A DNA stretch of 9,981 nucleotides from positions 1-9,981 of the forward strand of contig DHIR01000184.1 in NCBI GenBank assembly GCA_002403905.1, given 5' to 3'. The position numbers and the translations under genes are program-made. The DNA comes from Mucilaginibacter sp. UBA4741. GTDB taxonomy: Bacteria; Bacteroidota; Bacteroidia; Sphingobacteriales; Sphingobacteriaceae. Shown one piece after another: positions 1-5,526 of the stretch. The notes under the pieces are model-generated. The model saw nothing but the letters and a program-made list of their open reading frames with translations, searched no databases and had not been told where the DNA came from. How positions within the stretch are numbered: the first letter of the stretch is position 1; each line of letters begins with the position of its first letter.

Positions 1-551
1 AAAAACTGGTAAAATGTTTCTTCCCAGTCGCCGCTGTTCAGGGCGAGGGCCGCGGTTACCGCCGCCGATCTCTTTTCCAGTCGTTCTATCAATACCCGTG
101 TAAACCACGTTTTTAAGGTAAAATCATCCAGCTTGCCAATACTCGCCTCACAGGGAATAATGGTTTGGTTACCAAATACCAGGTTATGGTAACGGTTATA
201 TAATTCGCCGGGTATGCGGTCTTTTAGCTCAAGGGTTGGTATTTGTCGCCCGTTAGCTGTTACCGGCTCATCATCGCGGTAAACTACATGCAGTATCACA
301 TTATCATAAGCGGTATCAGTAGTGTGTTTATGCTTTTTGCAGTCGGATGAGGAGAGGTGCAGCTCCACGCTCCCGGCCCAGGTGGTATCGCCTATTTTTA
401 TCCGCGCGTTCCCAAAATCGGGCCCCGAATCAGTATTATGCATACCCGCCGAAAAAACTTCTACAGTATCGCCGGTGGTAGTTTGCAGGTCTGTGTGGTC
501 AAACAGGCGGAATTTCCATACATAATGCAAAAAATCTTCGGGGAAAAGCAT
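1..551 (-). CDS. DUF2851 family protein, N-terminal part (runs off left edge)
   Basis: This is an open minus-strand frame with an ATG at 551-549 and 183 complete codons before the window edge, so the C-terminal part is missing. The protein begins MLFPEDFLHYVWKFRLFD and continues with blocks typical of DUF2851: LQTTTGDTVEVFSAGMHNTD, SGPDFGNARIKIGDTTWAGS, VELHLSS, AYDNVILHVVY and a later IPTLEL. There is no signal peptide or membrane segment, so it is probably cytoplasmic. An in-frame stop at 572-570 and no other ATG in between fix the start. No Shine-Dalgarno box is seen. The position where I remember the family having Trp (SDWxxH) is Cys here (SDCKKH). The biochemical function of DUF2851 is not known to me. 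It is divergent from the kgtP-like gene, with a 57-bp shared gap in which I see no clear promoter. Confidence 0.88.
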   Translation of the reverse strand, partial: MLFPEDFLHYVWKFRLFDHTDLQTTTGDTVEVFSAGMHNTDSGPDFGNARIKIGDTTWAGSVELHLSSSDCKKHKHTTDTAYDNVILHVVYRDDEPVTANGRQIPTLELKDRIPGELYNRYHNLVFGNQTIIPCEASIGKLDDFTLKTWFTRVLIERLEKRSAAVTAALALNSGDWEETFYQF

Positions 552-608
552 TAAGCAAGATAGGGAGATTTATTAATTATTTCTACTAAATTCACTTCAT
601 TAAATCCC

Positions 609-1916
609 ATGCCAAACGAAACCATCCTAACCCCAACCACATCCCATCGCGTAAAATCTATCATCGGTGGTTCCTTAGGTAATTTGGTGGAGTGGTACGA
701 TTGGTATGTATACTCTGCTTTCTCGCTGTATTTTTCGGCGGCGTTTTTTCCTAAGAGCAGTGAGTTAGTACAGTTGTTAAACACCTCGGGCATATTTGCC
801 ATAGGCTTTTTAATGCGGCCCATCGGTGGCTGGGTAATGGGGACGTATGCCGATAGGAGCGGGCGTAAAAAAGCGCTTACTTTATCGGTATTGTTAATGA
901 GTATTGGGTCGTTGTTAATTGCTGTAACGCCGGGATATAAACAAATAGGGGTAGCGGCACCTGTTATATTATTGCTGGCCCGTATAATACAAGGCCTAAG
1001 CGTTGGCGGCGAATACGGTACCAGCGCTACCTATTTAAGCGAGATGGCCACTAAAAAACATCGCGGGTTTTATTCAAGCTTTCAATATGTAACGTTAATT
1101 GCCGGGCAGTTGATAGCCTTGGGAGGGCTGGTATTATTACAGCGTGCCTTTTTAACCGAAGACCAGTTACATGCCTGGGGATGGCGCATTCCGTTTGCTA
1201 TTGGGTCTGTACTGGCGGTTACGGTAATGTACCTGCGCCGCAGCTTGCAGGAATCGGTAATTATTGAAAAAGATGAAAAGGCACGCTCATCCCGCGGCAC
1301 ATTAAGGGCATTGGCCGAACACCCCAGGGCTGTACTCACTGTATTTGGCCTGACCTTAGGCGGTACAGTAGCTTTCTATACATTCACCACTTATATGCAG
1401 AAGTTTTTGGTGATAACATCGGGCTTCTCTAAAGCCAGCGCTACGCTAATATCAACCCTCACCCTAATTATATTTATGCTGCTGCAGCCGGTGTTTGGTT
1501 TACTGTCTGATAAGATCGGTCGCAAACCATTGCTGATAGGCTTCGGTATTTGCGGCTCATTAGCTACCATTCCCATTTTAACGGCGCTGGGGCATACAAA
1601 AGATGTATGGGTAGCCTTTGCACTTATTATGTGCGCGCTCATTATCGTAAGCGGTTATACATCCATAAACGCGGTTGTAAAAGCCGAGCTGTTCCCGTCT
1701 AATATACGGGCGTTGGGTGTAGGGTTTCCGTATGGTGTTGCGGTATCTATATTTGGCGGTACTGCCGAGCCTTTGGCGCTATCGTTTAAAAGTGCCGGCC
1801 ACCAGGAATGGTTTTATTGGTATGTAACGGGTTGTATTTTGGTATCGCTAATTATTTATGCGACGATGAAGGATACTAGGAAATATTCGAAGATTGAAGA
1901 TGCCAGCCCCCTCTAA
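609..1916 (+). CDS. kgtP: MFS transporter, MHS family, KgtP-like 2-oxoglutarate:H+ symporter
   Basis: A 435-residue inner-membrane protein with the twelve-helix pattern of the major facilitator superfamily, metabolite:H+ symporter (MHS) branch. Motif A appears at residues 78-88 (GTYADRSGRKK) and again between TM8 and TM9 (residues 297-306, GLLSDKIGRK), the normal duplicated MFS layout. Blocks I recall as shared with Escherichia coli KgtP are GNLVEWYDWYVYS (24-36), GFLMRPIGGW (66-75), QGLSVGGEYGTSATY (128-142), FYTFTTYMQK (256-265) and RALGVG (367-372). Length matches KgtP (about 430). The known KgtP reaction is proton-coupled uptake of 2-oxoglutarate; assigning that substrate here is inference from sequence resemblance, and another dicarboxylate or keto acid is possible. 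The ATG at 609 is supported by the MHS N-terminus starting about 20 residues in. No Shine-Dalgarno box is visible. A terminator-like hairpin follows 53 bp after the stop. Confidence 0.9.
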   Translation: MPNETILTPTTSHRVKSIIGGSLGNLVEWYDWYVYSAFSLYFSAAFFPKSSELVQLLNTSGIFAIGFLMRPIGGWVMGTYADRSGRKKALTLSVLLMSIGSLLIAVTPGYKQIGVAAPVILLLARIIQGLSVGGEYGTSATYLSEMATKKHRGFYSSFQYVTLIAGQLIALGGLVLLQRAFLTEDQLHAWGWRIPFAIGSVLAVTVMYLRRSLQESVIIEKDEKARSSRGTLRALAEHPRAVLTVFGLTLGGTVAFYTFTTYMQKFLVITSGFSKASATLISTLTLIIFMLLQPVFGLLSDKIGRKPLLIGFGICGSLATIPILTALGHTKDVWVAFALIMCALIIVSGYTSINAVVKAELFPSNIRALGVGFPYGVAVSIFGGTAEPLALSFKSAGHQEWFYWYVTGCILVSLIIYATMKDTRKYSKIEDASPL

Positions 1917-1969
1917 ACGGCGCAGCCCTCATGAACACAATTAAAAACATAAAAAATATGTGAATAATC

Positions 1970-1993
1970 TCTCCCGGTAGGGGAGACTTTTTT
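1970..1993 (+). terminator. Rho-independent terminator-like hairpin after kgtP
   Basis: A perfect 6-bp stem TCTCCC (1970-1975) / GGGAGA (1981-1986) with loop GGTAG is followed by C and six T (1988-1993), then AAC and another six T (1997-2002). This is the classical intrinsic-terminator layout for the plus strand and fits termination of the kgtP transcript, which ends at 1916. The stem is short but G/C-rich. Confidence 0.65.
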
Positions 1994-2008
1994 AACTTTT
2001 TTATTAAA

Positions 2009-2041
2009 AGCCCTCCCTTCCGGGGAGGGTTGGGAGGGGCT
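2009..2041. repeat. G/C-rich intergenic palindrome, probable terminator for the minus-strand genes
   Basis: An inner stem CCCTCCC (2011-2017) / GGGAGGG (2023-2029) with loop TTCCG is followed by a second copy of the 3' arm, GGGAGGGG (2032-2039). The outer ends, AGCCCTCCC and GGGAGGGGCT, are also complementary apart from one bulged base, so two alternative hairpins are possible. On the minus strand the hairpin lies 5 bp after the DUF1345 stop and is followed by CTTTTAATAAAA, so it could terminate that operon. The composition contrasts sharply with the A/T-rich surroundings. From memory, similar CCCTCCC...GGGAGGG elements recur between genes in Sphingobacteriaceae, but I could not count copies here. 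Confidence 0.6.
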
Positions 2042-2046
2042 GGTCG

Positions 2047-2751
2047 TTATATCATACTCGACACAATATTTATACTCAAAGCCACTATAGCTGTATTAAA
2101 AGCAAACGACACCAAACCGTGTACCCAAGCTAAACGGCGCATAGCGCGATCTGATATTTCCACATCTGATACCTGGAACGTCATACCAACAACAAAGGAG
2201 AAATATACAAAATCTAAGTAGTCCGGGTCTGTAGTTTTACCCGGAAATTCAAGTCCGCCAACAGCGGTTTTTTCGCCATCATCGGTGTCTTCATCGTAAT
2301 ACATGTGCGCGTAACGCATGGTAAATAGCGTGTGCACCAACCACCACGATACCACAACCGATCCCATAGCCAGTAAAATATGCCCGGTAATATTGGCATT
2401 TGAATGTCCCTTGCTTGATTTTAGTAAAAACATTATAGCCCCCAAACTTATAACCGATGACGCAATTACAAAAAGAAATATAAAAAACCGGCTCGAATCC
2501 TGTAGCTTGGCTATTTTACGGATCTCTTTAGGATGCGCGTTTAAAATAATTATCCAATCCGTTATGATTATAGCTAATGCAAACGCTACCCACGTAATTA
2601 ATGATACCGCGGGCCAGCTAAATTTAGTGTGGATGCAAAAGAATGCAATTACTGCGGCGACAAATGATATCAATACCCTGTAATGTGCATCGAACTTAAA
2701 AAAGGCGTTTTCTGGAAGTTTTATTGTTTTTGAGCGGATCTTTTTTGCCAT
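2047..2751 (-). CDS. DUF1345 family integral membrane protein
   Basis: A 234-residue multi-pass membrane protein. Hydrophobic segments lie at about residues 24-40, 47-70, 89-110, 122-144, 180-192 and 211-232. The C-terminal half carries the DUF1345 signature: WWLVHTLFTMRYAHMYY (136-152), GGLEFPG (165-171), DFVYFSFVVGMTFQVSDVEI (180-199), a basic RR pair (205-206) and HGLVSFAFNTAIVALSINI (211-229). The molecular function of the family is unknown. Length is normal for the family. It begins 32 bp after the YwbE-family stop with no terminator between, so it is probably the last gene of a tlpA-ywbE-DUF1345 unit. No Shine-Dalgarno box is visible. The stop lies just before the palindrome at 2009-2041. 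Confidence 0.88.
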   Translation of the reverse strand: MAKKIRSKTIKLPENAFFKFDAHYRVLISFVAAVIAFFCIHTKFSWPAVSLITWVAFALAIIITDWIIILNAHPKEIRKIAKLQDSSRFFIFLFVIASSVISLGAIMFLLKSSKGHSNANITGHILLAMGSVVVSWWLVHTLFTMRYAHMYYDEDTDDGEKTAVGGLEFPGKTTDPDYLDFVYFSFVVGMTFQVSDVEISDRAMRRLAWVHGLVSFAFNTAIVALSINIVSSMI

Positions 2752-2783
2752 TGGGGTATAATGATTTATTAGATGGCAATATA

Positions 2784-2984
2784 CTATTCTTCGTCAATAA
2801 TTTCGGTAACACGTCCAACCTGTCCATCCTCTAATCTCACCTTTATCCCTCGCGAGTGGTAGGCCGAACTGGTTAGCAGGTCCTTGACCACGCCACGGGT
2901 TAATTTGCCCGAGCGTTGATCTTTTTTCAGGATGATGTCAACTTCAAGGCCGGGGTATATGTCGCTTCGGTTTTGTCCGTTCAT
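2784..2984 (-). CDS. YwbE family protein
   Basis: A 66-residue protein that matches, as I recall it, the small conserved bacterial family named after Bacillus subtilis YwbE. Key blocks are NRSDIYPGLEVDIILKKDQR (5-24), SGKLTRGVVKDLL (25-37), HSRGIKVRLEDGQVGRV (43-59) and an acidic tail. It is soluble, has no signal peptide, and the basic, Gly-rich pattern suggests a small beta-barrel-like fold (inference). Function is unknown; the LEDGQVGRV block is the strongest family marker. Its ATG overlaps the TGA of the upstream tlpA-like gene in an ATGA junction (2984-2981), so translational coupling is likely and explains the lack of a ribosome-binding site. Confidence 0.85.
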   Translation of the reverse strand: MNGQNRSDIYPGLEVDIILKKDQRSGKLTRGVVKDLLTSSAYHSRGIKVRLEDGQVGRVTEIIDEE

Positions 2985-4078
2985 AGTTTTAAATAGTCGG
3001 TAATGGTTTTCGTAAAAATTGCTTCGTTTTCTGGTTGATAGCCATCTACAAATTTAACTAGTTTACGGTTTTTATCAATAAGATACACCCTTGGAACACT
3101 ACTTAAGTTATATTGAGCTATAACATGCTGATAACCATCATCAGGAATAACTAATTGCTGCCATGGCATGTCTTGCTTTTCAAGCTCTCGCTTCCACTCA
3201 GTTTTATCCTTATCAATTGATATGCTTACCATTCTGAAATCATTATTTTTAAACTTAATGGCAATGTGTTTCAATAGAGGAATCTCCTCTTTGCAGGGCC
3301 CGCACCAACTGGCCCATAATATTACCATATTAAGTTTTTTTGAAGTGTCTATCATCGGGGTAGTTTTACCATAATTATCAGTTAACATGGGGTTGGGCCT
3401 TGGCGCATTTTCGTTAGGACGAGCGTCTAAAAATTCTTTTATTTTGCGGGCGCTATAGGTTTGTTTGGTTTGATCATCAAAAGCATTAAATATTTGGCCT
3501 AACTCTTCGTTTGTAATACTGTATTTCCAGTTTTCTAAAGCAAATAGGGCATACCAGGCATTAGGCATGTCTTTGATTTTTTGGATAAAGCTATTTACTT
3601 GTTGTTTATGTTTTTGCTTGTTTTCGCTTATACTAACAAAAGGAAGGTCATTATTTTTAAAGCTGAAATTGTTTTGCGTGCCGCTGGTTATAGTTAGCCC
3701 ACCGTTTTTGGTTAGGTGGCCTGTTAACTCTGTTGTCCCGGGTTCCATCACAAAATCCGTATTTATCTTTTTAGAAATGAAAGGATTATTAACACATAAA
3801 AATTTTCCTTTTCCAATACGGTCTTTATACCATAAAAAGATCAAACGAGGCTCAATAATACTATCCGCATGGAATGTAAAAGAAAATGTGCCATTGCTAA
3901 CCTTAACCGAATCAATAGACTTACTACCAACAGGATAAACATTATTTAAGTACACCAATTTAGAATCAAGTCCCTTAATATCGCCCTTAATAATAACGGT
4001 ATGTCCATCGGGTTTGCATGATGCAAGCAAAGAAATTGCAAAAAATGCTGCTGATTTTAAAAAGGTGCTGTAGCGCAT
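2981..4078 (-). CDS. TlpA/ResA-like thioredoxin-fold lipoprotein with DUF4369-type N-terminal domain
   Basis: A 365-residue predicted lipoprotein. The N-terminus has a basic start, a hydrophobic core and a lipobox LLASC with the lipidated Cys at residue 21, so it should be anchored on the periplasmic face of the inner membrane or in the outer membrane. Residues about 26-130 look like the beta-rich DUF4369 domain common in Bacteroidota (IIKGDIKGLDSKLVYL, then SIDSVKVSNGTFSF). After a helical linker comes a thioredoxin-fold domain (about 235-365) with the redox motif WCGPC (258-262) and the cis-proline loop SSVPRVYLID (Pro329). Both active-site cysteines (259 and 262) are present. The family reduces or exchanges disulfides in the cell envelope; the partner is unknown. 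It starts 55 bp after argH and overlaps the next gene by 4 bp. Confidence 0.9.
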   Translation of the reverse strand: MRYSTFLKSAAFFAISLLASCKPDGHTVIIKGDIKGLDSKLVYLNNVYPVGSKSIDSVKVSNGTFSFTFHADSIIEPRLIFLWYKDRIGKGKFLCVNNPFISKKINTDFVMEPGTTELTGHLTKNGGLTITSGTQNNFSFKNNDLPFVSISENKQKHKQQVNSFIQKIKDMPNAWYALFALENWKYSITNEELGQIFNAFDDQTKQTYSARKIKEFLDARPNENAPRPNPMLTDNYGKTTPMIDTSKKLNMVILWASWCGPCKEEIPLLKHIAIKFKNNDFRMVSISIDKDKTEWKRELEKQDMPWQQLVIPDDGYQHVIAQYNLSSVPRVYLIDKNRKLVKFVDGYQPENEAIFTKTITDYLKL

Positions 4079-4086
4079 AGGTTTAG

Positions 4087-4107
4087 GGTTTAATGGTTAT
4101 TTAAACC
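4087..4107. repeat. Inverted repeat in the leader of the tlpA-like gene
   Basis: A 7-bp perfect inverted repeat GGTTTAA (4087-4093) / TTAAACC (4101-4107) with a 7-base loop, ending 8 bp upstream of the tlpA-like ATG at 4078. In the transcript it would form a weak hairpin close to the start codon and could affect translation or bind a regulator; neither is shown. Short A/T-rich hairpins also arise by chance. Confidence 0.35.
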
Positions 4108-4114
4108 TACACAA

Positions 4115-4136
4115 TAAGTTGTTAAATAACAACTTA
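4115..4136. repeat. Perfect 22-bp palindrome overlapping the argH stop
   Basis: TAAGTTGTTA (4115-4124), two A, then TAACAACTTA (4127-4136) form a perfect 10-bp inverted repeat. The argH stop codon (4136-4134) is the outer end of the palindrome. On the minus strand the sequence after it is TTGTG, with no T-run, so it is not a classical terminator. It may be an RNA 3'-end stabiliser, a weak terminator or a dimeric-protein site; the sequence alone does not decide. Confidence 0.5.
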
Positions 4137-5468
4137 CTTCACCAATTTAGCCACCGCCCAATCAACCGCGTCAAACTTAAAACTGCCGACTATCTTAACC
4201 ATAGCATCAGTAATAAATTCATTGCCCAAATTGCCTATACTGCCTTCGTGGGTATGGTTAACTGTTTTGTCGGGATTAAATTCACCTTTTTCTATAGCTA
4301 AACCAACTTGCTTGTAAGCATCGCGGAAAGGGGTGCCGTTTAACACCAGCTTATTAACTTCTTCCACACTAAATAAGTAAGCATATTTAGGGTCGTTCAA
4401 TATATCGGTATTTACGGTAATGTTTTGCAGCATAAAGGTTGCCATGTGCAGGCAGTTCTTCAAGTCTGTAAATGCCGGGAATAGTAGTTCTTTCAGCAAT
4501 TGCAACTCGCGGTGATAGCCCGATGGCAGGTTAGTGGTCATCATGGCTACATCATTTGGCAGGGCCTGTATGCGGTTGCATTTGCCGCGCATAATTTCCC
4601 AAACATCCGGGTTCTTTTTATGCGGCATAATGCTGCTGCCGGTGGTTAAAGTATCCGGGTAACTTACAAATGCAAAATTCTGACTTAGATACAAAGCCTG
4701 GTCCATTGCCATTTTAGCCAATGTTGCCGCTATGGATGATAGCGCCTGCGCTATGATTCGCTCGGTTTTACCACGGCCCATTTGGGCATAAACCACATTG
4801 TAGTTCAGGCTTTCAAAACCCAATAACTCGGTAGTCATGGTACGGTTAAGCGGGAACGATGAGCCATACCCCGCTGCCGAACCTAATGGATTTTTATTGG
4901 TGATTTTATAAGCCGCTAAAACCAGTTCCAGGTCATCAACCAAACTCTCTGCATACGCTCCAAACCATAACCCGAATGATGATGGCATAGCTACCTGTAA
5001 ATGGGTGTAGCCGGGTAATAAAGTGTCTTTATGTTTTTCGCTAAGCGATATTAATTGGTTGAAAAGCTTCTGGGTTTCTTCGACAACCTGCTGTAGTTCA
5101 TGCCTGAAAAATAGTTTCAGGTCAACCAGCACCTGGTCGTTGCGCGAGCGACCGCTATGTATTTTCTTTCCGGCATCGCCAATGCGTTGGGTCAACAACA
5201 TTTCCACCTGCGAGTGTACATCTTCAACACCCGGCTCAATGGTAAACTTACCATTTGCAATATCAGCATAAATGTTTTTAAGCTCGCGTTGTACCAACTC
5301 CAGGTCATCGGCACTCATTAGGCCAATGCTTTGCAGCATTTGCGTATGCGCTAATGATCCCAGTACATCAAAGGCGGCCATTTGGGTATCAAACTCGGTA
5401 TCGCGCCCAACGGTAAAGTTTTCTACCAGCTCATTAACATTTGTGGTTTTTTGCCAAAGCTTGCTCAT
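4134..5468 (-). CDS. argH: Argininosuccinate lyase
   Basis: A 444-residue cytoplasmic enzyme of the fumarase/aspartase superfamily that splits argininosuccinate into arginine and fumarate, the last step of arginine synthesis; the family is tetrameric. Conserved regions are VEDVHSQVE (81-89), KKIHSGRSRNDQV (101-113), GYTHLQVAMP (153-162, with the conserved His), NPLGSAAGYGSSFPLNR (193-209) and the superfamily signature TTGSSIMPHKKNPD (275-288) with the catalytic Ser. The signature has His where many orthologues have Gln (MPQKKNPD), which I believe is common in Bacteroidota. NLPSGYHRELQLLKE (313-327) is also the Bacteroidota variant. Length is slightly below the usual 455-465, from a short C-terminus. 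The ATG at 5468 starts the expected MSKLWQK N-terminus. It follows the glycosidase-like gene by 58 bp; argE lies one gene further upstream. Confidence 0.97.
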   Translation of the reverse strand: MSKLWQKTTNVNELVENFTVGRDTEFDTQMAAFDVLGSLAHTQMLQSIGLMSADDLELVQRELKNIYADIANGKFTIEPGVEDVHSQVEMLLTQRIGDAGKKIHSGRSRNDQVLVDLKLFFRHELQQVVEETQKLFNQLISLSEKHKDTLLPGYTHLQVAMPSSFGLWFGAYAESLVDDLELVLAAYKITNKNPLGSAAGYGSSFPLNRTMTTELLGFESLNYNVVYAQMGRGKTERIIAQALSSIAATLAKMAMDQALYLSQNFAFVSYPDTLTTGSSIMPHKKNPDVWEIMRGKCNRIQALPNDVAMMTTNLPSGYHRELQLLKELLFPAFTDLKNCLHMATFMLQNITVNTDILNDPKYAYLFSVEEVNKLVLNGTPFRDAYKQVGLAIEKGEFNPDKTVNHTHEGSIGNLGNEFITDAMVKIVGSFKFDAVDWAVAKLVK

Positions 5469-5526
5469 AGTGCAAATATGGGAAATATTTTATTATGCCA
5501 TGACTATGGGGCTTTATAATGATTAT

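Noticed and set aside
551..823. Minus-strand frame of 90 codons inside the kgtP 5' region
   Set aside because: It overlaps the strongly conserved kgtP N-terminus on the other strand and reads as low-similarity sequence.
2318..2683. Plus-strand open frame of 121 codons antisense to the DUF1345 gene
   Set aside because: The minus strand has strong DUF1345 motifs and a membrane pattern; the antisense translation shows no family features.
3567..3938. Plus-strand open frame of 123 codons antisense to the tlpA-like gene
   Set aside because: The translation is Leu/Phe/Ser-rich with no recognisable domain, and the opposite strand encodes a clear lipobox-thioredoxin protein; it is a shadow frame.
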